In this document: piece by piece, positions 47,359 to 54,437 of the stretch
How the letters are laid out: each line of letters opens with the position of its first letter
Position numbering within the stretch: position 1 is the first letter of the stretch
Virus record (IMG/VR): IMGVR_UViG_3300020021_000017
Location: 1 to 54,925 of that record
Length of the DNA stretch: 54,925 bases
Origin: a virus
Direction: 5' to 3' (one strand)
The notes under the pieces: generated by a model
What the model was told of the DNA's origin: nothing
Seen by the model: only the letters and a program-made list of their open reading frames with translations
The model's database searches: none
Program-made: the position numbers and the translations under genes

Positions 47359-48399
47359 TTAGCCTCGTCCGTACAACTTAGCAAGGACTTTGGCTTTACG
47401 TTCCGCTGGTGATAGATTTTCTTTGACAGGACGTGCGGTGCCGTCTGTTGCAATTTGATGCGTTAGGGTAGTAGGTACCCATTTTGGCTTCGTTATAGGT
47501 GCAGCTTCATTACCAGCAACAGGAGGTATTCCAGTACCTTGAGTTCCGGTATTCGTAGCCAGGGGGGCATTGATCCCGAGCTTTGCCTGTAGTTTAGCTA
47601 CTTTGAATAAATCGAGTGCTTGTTCTTCGAAATAAGATTCGACGGACTTGCAGGCTTCCTCGACATTCATTATGCGGCCAGTGTTATTGTAATGCTGGGA
47701 CATTAACTCGAACACTACTCCGCTTGCTTCATTCTTTGAGACCAAGGCGAAATCATCTGGGCGCGCCTTGACAAAATCTTCTATTTCTAACTTAACCTGG
47801 TCGGTGGCTTGTTGATATTGTTGTTGGGCCTGAGCATTCGCTTGTTCAGCGGCTTGAGCCTGCTGAGCTTTAAATTCTGAATCACGTCGGCTGTTCTCGT
47901 CACGTAACTGCTGTAACTCACGTTGCATCCTACTCTCTACTAACTCTGGAGTGGGCTTAGAATCGTTTAGGACGAATTGAGTAAGCTGTTCGTACGTCAT
48001 CCCCAGGTCTTTCATGGCCTCAATGGGGTTTTGCAATGCACGGGCTTTTAAATCGTTTTGGTAAGTGCTCTTTACAACATCAGCGGGTTGCAACGTTGCA
48101 AGTTTAGCCTCGAGCTCTGCAATCTTAGTGGCTTGAGCTTTGGACGCAGTAGATGCTTGCATTGCACGTTGCGAACTGGCTCTCTCTTTTTCAACCAGCG
48201 CATTGAAGCGCTTATTCATTTCGATGCGTTCTGGGGAGGGTGTCGGGGCTTTGACTTCAGGAACAACAGGGACAACGGGGCTGGGGGCTACTTGCGCTAT
48301 AGATGCCTTTGCTTGAAGAGTTTGTTGCTGAGGGGTGTTAATAGTAGTTGCAGCTACAGAGGGCTTTACATTGAAACCAGAGCCGATGGGGGCAGGCAT
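47359..48399 (-). CDS. Scaffold protein
   Basis: This encodes 346 residues, Ala/Gln/Glu/Lys-rich. Central coiled coil (ERIEMNKRFNALVEKERAS...IAELEAKLATL, then QQAQAAEQANAQAQQQYQQATDQ), disordered Pro-rich N-terminus, and a basic C-terminus (LSPAERKAKVLAKLYGRG) that would contact the capsid shell. It is directly upstream of the capsid gene. GAGGT precedes the ATG. Confidence 0.8.
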   Translation of the reverse strand: MPAPIGSGFNVKPSVAATTINTPQQQTLQAKASIAQVAPSPVVPVVPEVKAPTPSPERIEMNKRFNALVEKERASSQRAMQASTASKAQATKIAELEAKLATLQPADVVKSTYQNDLKARALQNPIEAMKDLGMTYEQLTQFVLNDSKPTPELVESRMQRELQQLRDENSRRDSEFKAQQAQAAEQANAQAQQQYQQATDQVKLEIEDFVKARPDDFALVSKNEASGVVFELMSQHYNNTGRIMNVEEACKSVESYFEEQALDLFKVAKLQAKLGINAPLATNTGTQGTGIPPVAGNEAAPITKPKWVPTTLTHQIATDGTARPVKENLSPAERKAKVLAKLYGRG

Positions 48400-48413
48400 T
48401 GTACCTCGTGGGT

Positions 48414-48432
48414 TGCAAGCACTTTACTTGCA
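48414..48432. other. Hairpin upstream of scaffold gene
   Basis: TGCAAG (48414-48419) and CTTGCA (48427-48432) form a 6-bp stem with a 7-nt loop within the leader of the scaffold gene. The wider 48433-48534 gap has no clear promoter. Confidence 0.3.
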
Positions 48433-48534
48433 GTATGTGTTAATGTGTGATAAGATATACGAATATCCGACTGACACACGTTGATGAAATCGTAAGGAAT
48501 GGTAAACTGGTTAATAGTATTAAGGAGTTAGGAA

Positions 48535-48783
48535 GTGAATCATATTTGGGTTAATAGTGTTAATGGTAGTGGGGAATTAATTTGCAATAGTTGTGGCAAA
48601 CTTAGTTCTGATAATTCACTAAGTATAAATACTTGTTTTGGACCTAAACTTAAACTTACTGGAATAAGTGGTGGTAAACTATCGCCTGGATACCCCGATC
48701 CACCTATCCCACTAGTTGCAGCAGACGGTTCTTGCAGTTGCAGTGAGAGGTCCTGCGTAATATGTACACCGAGCTTTTTATAA
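48535..48783 (+). CDS. Small Cys-rich hypothetical protein
   Basis: This encodes 82 residues from GTG with TAAGGAG upstream (48520s). MNHIWVNSVNGSGELICNSCGK at the start, a Pro-rich middle, and CSCSERSCVIC near the end suggest zinc or disulfide binding. It is isolated on the plus strand opposite the scaffold leader. Weak support. Confidence 0.4.
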   Translation: MNHIWVNSVNGSGELICNSCGKLSSDNSLSINTCFGPKLKLTGISGGKLSPGYPDPPIPLVAADGSCSCSERSCVICTPSFL

Positions 48784-48880
48784 CTTGAGTTGTATCTTTA
48801 TTAGAACATACACCTAATACACATTCCATATTCTTTTGGTATGAGCATAAGTATGGCTAATCTTTAGTACATAAGTATTT

Positions 48881-49268
48881 GTAAACTGTAAAGACTTCAT
48901 CTAGTTTACTTTAGAGTGCATAGAAACCCAATCTCTTACGGGTTCGTGAGCCTATAAGAAGAAGGGAATCTTTACTCAATGAAAGGTTTTATAGATTTAA
49001 CGCTTGCAATTTGTGCCGCGCTGAGAATTACTTGCCACTAAGTGGGTTTTGGCTATCGTCTTTCGACGAGCTCACGCCCCGTACCACACACTCAGACAAT
49101 CAATAAAGAGGAATGGTGGCTCGTACTTCTCATAATCACTTCAACCTAATTTAATACCGAGCCCTGCTATGATTGAATCGCTGTGCAATATGGGTTCTTA
49201 GTGGTGCCCTACGGCTTCGGAGCTTATCCCGACACACTAATTGATTACCTTGCGGTTCCAATCCAACC
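48881..49268 (+). ncRNA. Long hairpin-rich non-coding block, candidate large structured RNA
   Basis: No gene from 48784 to 49665. The 5' part is rich in paired arms: GTAAACT/AGTTTAC (48881-48909); CTGAG/CTCAG (49021-49095) enclosing CCAC-taa-GTGG and TCGTC-tttc-GACGA; GGCTCG/CGAGCC (49118-49163); TTAGTG/CACTAA (49198-49240) enclosing GCT-tcgg-AGC; and GGTT/AACC (49254-49268). Nested arrangement across about 400 nt suggests one folded RNA. The strand is uncertain. Confidence 0.4.
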
Positions 49269-49470
49269 TTAACAAAACTCTTCTAATTACATTAATATCA
49301 TACTTTATTGCAATTTGCAACTGTTATCTTTGCCTCTACTGCAAAAAGTGTTGTTAAACTTGTAAGTTTTGGTGTAATGTGTAATAATTGATACACGTTG
49401 CAATTCTCCCTACTTATACTCTAAATGTAAACAAACGATTACATTAGGCACTCTTATTTATATATTAGTT

Positions 49471-49489
49471 GTTTAGAATGATTCTAAAC
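49471..49489. promoter_or_regulatory. 19-bp palindrome, operator-like
   Basis: GTTTAGAATgATTCTAAAC is a 9-bp inverted repeat about one central base. Two more inverted repeats follow: CTACTAA/TTAGTAG (49524-49541) and AATTGT/ACAATT (49559-49580, followed by TTTTC, weak terminator-like). The region 49269-49665 is strongly AT-rich and otherwise empty. An operator cluster or replication origin is possible. Confidence 0.45.
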
Positions 49490-49665
49490 TCACCAAATTT
49501 ATTAATAATACTAATCATTTAAACTACTAAGACTTTAGTAGATGTATATTTATTAGTCAATTGTTATTAGATATACAATTTTTCATTATCTTTTAGGCAT
49601 AAGCATCCTGGCATTCACATTGCAATATACTAATCTTACGAACACTAAACAAAGGAAAGTGATTT

Positions 49666-49803
49666 ATTATCGATTACAAAGGTTTTAAGATTCACCAAAA
49701 TGTTTACACTGGTTCTTTCTTCTATTTCGAAGGTAAGAATCTTATTAAAACTTCTACTTTAGCTGAGATGAAACGAATCCTTGATGCAAAGGAGACAAAA
49801 TGA
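49666..49803 (+). CDS. Small hypothetical protein with a probable ATT start
   Basis: The 45-residue frame IIDYKGFKIHQNVYTGSFFY... has a convincing composition and an AAGGA site 9 nt upstream, but no ATG, GTG or TTG exists between the preceding in-frame stop and the first conserved-looking residues. ATT 49666 is the best start. It overlaps the next gene (ATGA) and ends DAKETK. Confidence 0.45.
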   Translation: MIDYKGFKIHQNVYTGSFFYFEGKNLIKTSTLAEMKRILDAKETK

Positions 49804-49937
49804 ATCTAATATTCCTCACACTCGGTCTTTTGTTACTAATCCCACTTTGCTTAGTTTGTTATGTGGCTTGGTGCATTCATCCAATTCTAGGTATCATTGC
49901 AGCCATAAGCATTTTCAGCGGTGGTCTCTATTCTTAA
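49800..49937 (+). CDS. 45-residue two-span membrane protein
   Basis: ATG 49800 has GGAG 6 nt upstream and overlaps the previous stop. The product MNLIFLTLGLLLLIPLCLVCY... has two hydrophobic segments (about 2-23 and 28-42). Function unknown. Confidence 0.5.
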   Translation: MNLIFLTLGLLLLIPLCLVCYVAWCIHPILGIIAAISIFSGGLYS

Positions 49938-49952
49938 TAAAGGAGTTTACTT

Positions 49953-50336
49953 ATGAGAAGTACATTATTCATCCTTACTGTATTTAGCCTACTTGCAGGG
50001 CATCAAGCACGCGCAGACGTTACTTGGGACCATATGGGCACAAGTTTTGCCTTACAAACTATTACATATGGGATAGCAGAACAATTCTTAAGTATCGGTA
50101 CACACCAAGAATGTACGTATAATCATTACAAAACTTCTTGTGAGTATCTATCACATAAGAAAGTGTTCAATCGTACAGAGGCTGTAATATTCAGTGCTGC
50201 TATAACTTTTGCAGCAACGTTTGCATATTCATATGCCAAAACACTTCACAATACACCTTTGTCGGGTACTGAAGTTTTGTCTAATGTAATAGGCCAAACA
50301 GTTGGTATTAGTACTATTTATGCTTTTCATTTTTAG
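49953..50336 (+). CDS. Exported hypothetical protein
   Basis: This encodes 127 residues after AAAGGAG. N-terminal signal peptide MRSTLFILTVFSLLAGHQARA with likely cleavage after ARA. The mature part contains two Cys (C.YNHYKTSC) that could form a disulfide, and a hydrophobic AVIFSAAITFAATFAYSYA segment. A periplasmic or membrane-associated product is expected. No family recognised. Confidence 0.65.
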   Translation: MRSTLFILTVFSLLAGHQARADVTWDHMGTSFALQTITYGIAEQFLSIGTHQECTYNHYKTSCEYLSHKKVFNRTEAVIFSAAITFAATFAYSYAKTLHNTPLSGTEVLSNVIGQTVGISTIYAFHF

Positions 50337-50398
50337 TAAGTATAATGAGCATAATTGCAACACAATGTTCTATTATACTAATAACGAAGGAACGAACA

Positions 50399-50608
50399 AT
50401 GAATAATATTAGTCCATTTAACACTCAATCGCCGTTTGCAGTTGTAAGCCCTACAGCTGCAGTTAGCCCGACCGCTGCAAATCACCCTGCTTACAAGGTT
50501 GCACAAGGACCTGTACAGCATAAGGAAGAAGGTGGATTGGTCTATTCAACTCCTGCAGCGAACGTAACTATTAGTGCGGCAGCTATCAAGGCGGCGAAAG
50601 ATGTATAA
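50399..50608 (+). CDS. Small low-complexity protein
   Basis: Start 50399 (69 residues) follows GAAGGAACG. The N-terminal half is Ser/Pro/Thr/Ala-rich (SPFAVVSPTAAVSPTAANHP), the C-terminus ATNV-like and Ala-rich. It overlaps the next gene by 8 nt. Function unknown. Confidence 0.45.
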   Translation: MNNISPFNTQSPFAVVSPTAAVSPTAANHPAYKVAQGPVQHKEEGGLVYSTPAANVTISAAAIKAAKDV

Positions 50609-50879
50609 CGAAGATAAAGCATTTGTCATTAATAACGTTTTGTTCATTACAGACTGTAATAATAAACTCTTACTAACGATTCCTTGGAAAAACGTTATTA
50701 ATGCATTAGGAAAGGTTGTAAAGCCTATTGTAGCTGAGGCAATTGCAATGCCAGTTATTACTATTTCAGAGCCGGTTGCGGCACCGAAGCTACAGGACGA
50801 ATATCCAATTAAGGGAATAAACATAATTGAAAAGCGTAGCTATGGTATATTTAATAATGAAAGAAGGAACAATAAATGA
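50601..50879 (+). CDS. Hypothetical protein
   Basis: Start 50601 (92 residues, MYNEDKAFVINNVLF) overlaps the preceding stop. Contains a hydrophobic core IPWKNVINALGKVVKPIVAEAIAMPV and a basic C-terminus. It overlaps the lipoprotein gene by ATGA. No family recognised. Confidence 0.45.
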   Translation: MYNEDKAFVINNVLFITDCNNKLLLTIPWKNVINALGKVVKPIVAEAIAMPVITISEPVAAPKLQDEYPIKGINIIEKRSYGIFNNERRNNK

Positions 50880-51022
50880 ACACCTATATCTTTACAGCTT
50901 TCATATACTTAGTGGCAACAGTGCTTGCCTTCATAGTGCTTGCCGGGTGCGGTCAGCAAGAAGCATTTAATTACATTTGTGTTGCACCGTTGCACTATAA
51001 TAATGGCAATTGCGTATTATAA
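50876..51022 (+). CDS. Small lipoprotein
   Basis: This 48-residue product has an N-terminal hydrophobic signal (IYLVATVLAFIVLAGC) with a clear lipobox LAGC, so Cys25 would be lipidated. The mature part is about 24 residues with two Cys (ICVAPLHYNNGNC). Small outer-membrane lipoproteins of this size act as o-spanins in some phages, but it lies outside the lysis cluster. Other envelope roles are equally possible. Confidence 0.55.
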   Translation: MNTYIFTAFIYLVATVLAFIVLAGCGQQEAFNYICVAPLHYNNGNCVL

Positions 51023-51054
51023 CCAGCGTTTATCGCTACAAACCAGGAGTAAGT

Positions 51055-51798
51055 ATGAATCCATTTACTACAACTATCCCCTCACTTGAAAATGTTACTG
51101 AAAAGTACAAATTTATCTCAACTGCTCAATTTATTGAGGATGTTACTAGCATGGGATATACGGTTGAGCGTACGTCTAGTCCGCGCCAAGGTTTGGGAAT
51201 GCACTCAATGGTTTTTAATAATCCGTCAATGCCTAAACTAGATGGTCTGGACCTCCGATTACTTGCGACTAATTCTCATGATGGTACTAGCGCATTCAAG
51301 TTGTACATTCAAGTTGGTGTTGGTATTTGTTCTAATATGCTTGTTGCATTCATGCCCGAACTGGCTAAAGCCTCTCGAATCATCCACCGTGGGTATGCAC
51401 TAGACAAAGTTGTTGGCGCTGTAACTGCAGTTAACAATAAAATTAATAGTGTATTAGATTCAATTGAAGAAATGAAGTCGATTCAAGTAAGCCCGGAACA
51501 AGCGTCTGAATTCATTGTTAAGGCAAGCGCCCTGCGGGATGCGAAACCTTTCCGAATCATGGACCTACAAACCGTTCGGCACCGTGAACAGACCGACAAC
51601 AATGCTTGGAATGTGTTCAACAGAGTGCAAGAGGCTGTTGTCAAAGGCGGATATGTAACACAAGCTGAATATCTGGGTAATAGCGGAACTTACATTGGTC
51701 CTGGTTCTAAAGCACGCGAAATAATTTCTATTAAAGATAGAGTACAGATGAACTATAAATTGTGGGAATTAGCAACAGAAATTCTAATCAAAAAGTAA
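51055..51798 (+). CDS. DUF932-like phage/plasmid protein
   Basis: Start 51055 (247 residues) follows AGGAG with 4-nt spacing. The segment LRLLATNSHDGTSAFKLYIQVGVGICSNMLVAF matches the DUF932 core (NSHDGTSA...C.N.L). The C-terminus RTDNNAWNVFNRVQEAVVKGG and KAREIISIKDRV fit family members. DUF932 proteins are spread among phages and plasmids. A role at replication or anti-defence is debated and not shown here. Confidence 0.75.
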   Translation: MNPFTTTIPSLENVTEKYKFISTAQFIEDVTSMGYTVERTSSPRQGLGMHSMVFNNPSMPKLDGLDLRLLATNSHDGTSAFKLYIQVGVGICSNMLVAFMPELAKASRIIHRGYALDKVVGAVTAVNNKINSVLDSIEEMKSIQVSPEQASEFIVKASALRDAKPFRIMDLQTVRHREQTDNNAWNVFNRVQEAVVKGGYVTQAEYLGNSGTYIGPGSKAREIISIKDRVQMNYKLWELATEILIKK

Positions 51799-51818
51799 TC
51801 TGGAAGGTATCGATTATT

Positions 51819-51890
51819 ATGAGTTCTTCGAAAAAACCAGTAAAGTCTAATAATGGAGCGCCGATTCAAAAACCTAAATCTCGGTTTTAA
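51819..51890 (+). CDS. Possible 23-residue microprotein
   Basis: The basic peptide MSSSKKPVKSNNGAPIQKPK... has GGAAGG 10 nt upstream. Very short, weakly supported. The rest of the 51799-51970 gap shows nothing else. Confidence 0.25.
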   Translation: MSSSKKPVKSNNGAPIQKPKSRF

Positions 51891-51970
51891 TATGGCTATT
51901 AAAGAAAACACAAAGTAAACATAATTGCACGTTAGTTGGATGTTATTCTAGTAATAAGAGGAGATCAAAT

Positions 51971-52333
51971 ATGAATATTGTACTTCATATCGAACATATG
52001 AATCACAATGACGGAGAATCTTATTCTGAATGCCCTATGTGCATTGCAGAAGAACGTCAAGATGCGCTGGACGCAGGTATTCCAGCCTCTGTAATCGATG
52101 GGAAAACTAAACTTAGCGAGCACTTTACATCAGAACAAATTAATGCAAATGCTGAAAAATCTGTTGAATATAATTGTACTAATTGTGAGGATACGGGTAC
52201 CGAGCCTGCAACAGGGGATGGTTGTCAAGATTGTTGTGAGCACGACGATAAAGATGACCACTGTTGTCTGATATGTGGCGCTGAAATCGATTGGTCTGAC
52301 TTTTATAACGAAGATTATGGTCTCGATCGATAA
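51971..52333 (+). CDS. Cys-rich acidic zinc-binding protein
   Basis: This encodes 120 residues preceded by AGAGGAG. Cys pairs: CPMC (residues 21-24), CTNCED, CQDCC, CCLIC, with interspersed His/Asp, an arrangement for at least two zinc sites. Net charge strongly negative. The His/Asp cluster EHDDKDDHCC is notable. Function unknown. Confidence 0.6.
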   Translation: MNIVLHIEHMNHNDGESYSECPMCIAEERQDALDAGIPASVIDGKTKLSEHFTSEQINANAEKSVEYNCTNCEDTGTEPATGDGCQDCCEHDDKDDHCCLICGAEIDWSDFYNEDYGLDR

Positions 52334-52364
52334 GCTTCGCAGCATTGTTTCTTAAATTAACCAT

Positions 52365-52401
52365 ATTTTAATTATAGATCGAATCTAACGGAGGATATCT
52401 A
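52365..52401 (+). promoter_or_regulatory. 37-nt leader repeated before three genes
   Basis: The block from TTTTAATTATAG through CGAATCTAACGGAGG to TATCTA occurs here, at 53198-53234 and at 54401-54437, with one mismatch in the second copy and one at the first base of the third. Each copy ends in an ideal ribosome site (GGAGG). TTAATTATAG could supply a -10. The shared leader suggests common regulation or duplication. Confidence 0.7.
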
Positions 52402-53184
52402 ATGAAATATAAATTTACTGGATTAACGAAAATTGCTGCAGGTATTACACTGCGACAAATTATTCGTAAAGCAGATAAAAAGATCGGCGGTTGGATTGAG
52501 AAAGAAACTAATCTAGCTCAAAATGGCGATGCTTGGGTATATGGCGATGCTCGGGTATATGGCGATGCTCGGGTGTACGGTGATGCTCAGGTGTACGGCA
52601 ATGCTCAGGTGTATGGCAATGCTCGGGTATATGGCACTGCTTGGATATTCGGCAATGCTCAGGTGTATAGCAATGCTCAGGTGTACGTCAATGCTCAGGT
52701 GTATGGCAATGCTCGGGTATATGGCACTGCTTGGATATTCGGCGATGCTTGGGTATATGGCGATGCTCGGGTGTACGGTGATGCTCGGGTATACAGCAAT
52801 GCTCAGGTATACGGCGCTGCTTGGGTATATGGCAATACTTGGGTATACGGCGATGTTCGGGTGTACGGTGATGCTCAGGTGTATGGCAATGCTCAGGTGT
52901 ATGGCAATGCTCGGGTATATGGCACTGCTTGGATATTCGGCAATGCTCAGGTGTACGGCAATGCTCAGGTGCTTCAATCAATAGATATTATAAATATTAT
53001 AATCCGCCCTTATTCAATAACTATCACTCCGCAAAACATCGTTATTGGGTGTCAAATGAGATCTAGGTTTGGAAAAGAACAATGGAAAGTAACCGATAAA
53101 GGCGTAACTGCGAATTTAATTAAACAATATAAGCCTTTTCTTTCTTTACTTAAAAAACAAGTTCCTCGTAGTAAAGGAAAGTAA
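52402..53184 (+). CDS. Hexapeptide-repeat left-handed beta-helix protein, copy 1
   Basis: This encodes 260 residues. Residues 1-41 are a unique basic domain (MKYKFTGLTKIAAGITLRQ). About residues 42-190 hold some 25 hexapeptide repeats of the form [GN][DN]A[RQW]VY (DNA unit 18 bp), the pattern of a left-handed parallel beta-helix. The last 70 residues are a basic tail with RFGKEQWKVTDKGV. The repeat array opens false frames on both strands. The C-terminal tail may bind nucleic acid or membrane; transferase residues are not visible. Confidence 0.8.
   Translation: MKYKFTGLTKIAAGITLRQIIRKADKKIGGWIEKETNLAQNGDAWVYGDARVYGDARVYGDAQVYGNAQVYGNARVYGTAWIFGNAQVYSNAQVYVNAQVYGNARVYGTAWIFGDAWVYGDARVYGDARVYSNAQVYGAAWVYGNTWVYGDVRVYGDAQVYGNAQVYGNARVYGTAWIFGNAQVYGNAQVLQSIDIINIIIRPYSITITPQNIVIGCQMRSRFGKEQWKVTDKGVTANLIKQYKPFLSLLKKQVPRSKGK
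52525..52975 (+). repeat. Array of degenerate 18-bp tandem repeats
   Basis: About 25 units of 18 bp with consensus like GGCGATGCTCGGGTATAT, with variants GATGCTC, AATGCTC, ACTGCTT. The order of variants includes higher-order blocks (for example the 54-bp block at 52609-52662 repeats at 52699-52752). Such arrays can gain or lose units by slippage. Confidence 0.85.
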
Positions 53185-53262
53185 TTTTTTAATTAGTATT
53201 TTAATTATAGGTCGAATCTAACGGAGGATATCTATATTGGCTATACACATTATTGGTCTTTT

Positions 53263-53745
53263 TTGAAACCAAGTAAGGATAAGAAATACGCAGCTAAGGT
53301 TGAAACAATGTATCAAAAGGCATTATTGGAATGTGCTAAAGTTGTTCTATTCTACAACAAAACTGCAATAGGTGACGATAGACTTAGCGGATTTACCGCA
53401 CATACTAAAGTCGGTGCATACGGCGGTTTGCAAGTTAACGGCAAAGGCGGCAACGGGCATGAAGAATTCACTTTGCGTGAGCATTACAATCAACTCGAGC
53501 CGGGGTTTTGCAAAACGGCGCGCAAGCCTTATGATATTGTCGTAACTGCTTGTCTCTTAATTCTCTATTATCGACTTGGCGACTTAATCGATATTAGCTC
53601 AGACGGTGATACGGATGATTGGGTGAATGGCAGAGCTCTTGCTAAGCAAGTATTGAAACTAAACATTACTATTCCATGCTCCATTCGCCTATCGGTGTTT
53701 GACCATACCTCAGGATTACGTTTTATAGCGGGAGGCAAATTATGA
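53263..53745 (+). CDS. Hypothetical protein with unusual start region
   Basis: This encodes 160 residues from TTG 53263. The shared leader's ribosome site instead points to TTG 53237, which reads nine codons (MAIHIIGLF) to a stop inside a T6 run, overlapping the 53263 start (TTGA). Either a leader peptide couples translation, or a one-base indel in the T-run breaks a single longer gene. Contains FTAHTKVGAYGGLQVNGKGGNGHEEF and CLLILYYRLGDLIDI. Function unknown. Confidence 0.6.
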   Translation: MKPSKDKKYAAKVETMYQKALLECAKVVLFYNKTAIGDDRLSGFTAHTKVGAYGGLQVNGKGGNGHEEFTLREHYNQLEPGFCKTARKPYDIVVTACLLILYYRLGDLIDISSDGDTDDWVNGRALAKQVLKLNITIPCSIRLSVFDHTSGLRFIAGGKL

Positions 53746-54389
53746 ATCTTTTAACTCAAAATCGCAAGATGAAAAAGTCAAAAGATAAACGCACATTCAA
53801 TTTCGGCATCCCTGCATATAAGGACAAAGTCGGAAACAAAACGTGTCCTAATGCCGCAGCATGTATTGTAGGTTGCTATGCGAATGCGGGTGCCTATATG
53901 TTTTCTAACGTCAAATCCGCATTCGAAGCTCGGCTCAAAGCAACTAAGCAAAACAACTTTGCAGAATTGATACAATTAGAATTAGACAAAAAGCGTGTTG
54001 AACGGCTTCGCATTCATGATTCGGGAGACTTCTATTCTCTCGAATATACTATGAAGTGGTTTGAAGTAATGAAAGCTAATCCAAGTATTCACTTCTATGC
54101 CTATACTAAGATGGTCTCAATGTTCAAAGTATTAACTTTGGCCGGACACATTCCTTCCAACTTTACTCTCATTTATAGTTTCGGAGGTACACAAGACAAA
54201 CTTATCGACAAGAATACAGACCGGCATTCAATGGTATTTGAAACACACAAAGAGCGTAAAATTGCAAAGTATTCTAATACAACTGAGGACGATAGACACG
54301 CTGTTGGACTTAATATACGCGTAGGGTTAGTTTATCACGGCGCAAAGTTATACAAGAATACAACTTGGAATAAGGTTATAGTAAAGTAA
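53742..54389 (+). CDS. Phage gp88-like protein
   Basis: This encodes 215 residues. It matches the 'gene product 88' family: LLTQNRKMKKS, FNFGIPAYKDK, KTCPNAAACIVGCYANAGAY (Cys cluster), RLRIHDSGDFYSLEY and NPSIHFYAYTKM. The Cys cluster suggests a metal or Fe-S site. The function of the family is unknown. It overlaps the preceding gene by 4 nt and lies between two copies of the beta-helix gene. Confidence 0.85.
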   Translation: MNLLTQNRKMKKSKDKRTFNFGIPAYKDKVGNKTCPNAAACIVGCYANAGAYMFSNVKSAFEARLKATKQNNFAELIQLELDKKRVERLRIHDSGDFYSLEYTMKWFEVMKANPSIHFYAYTKMVSMFKVLTLAGHIPSNFTLIYSFGGTQDKLIDKNTDRHSMVFETHKERKIAKYSNTTEDDRHAVGLNIRVGLVYHGAKLYKNTTWNKVIVK

Positions 54390-54437
54390 AGGAAAGTAAT
54401 TTTTTAATTATAGATCGAATCTAACGGAGGATATCTA

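Noticed and set aside
49250-49268. tRNA T-arm-like GGTTCCAATCC
   Set aside because: Lacks the TTCRA core, and no acceptor, D or anticodon arms fit. No tRNA was found anywhere in the window.
52525-52975. CRISPR array
   Set aside because: Repeats are contiguous, 18 bp and coding, with no spacers.
52513-52984. Long open frames on the other strand and frame of the 18-bp repeat array
   Set aside because: An 18-bp unit without stops opens all frames. Only the frame with the unique N- and C-terminal domains and the ribosome site is supported.
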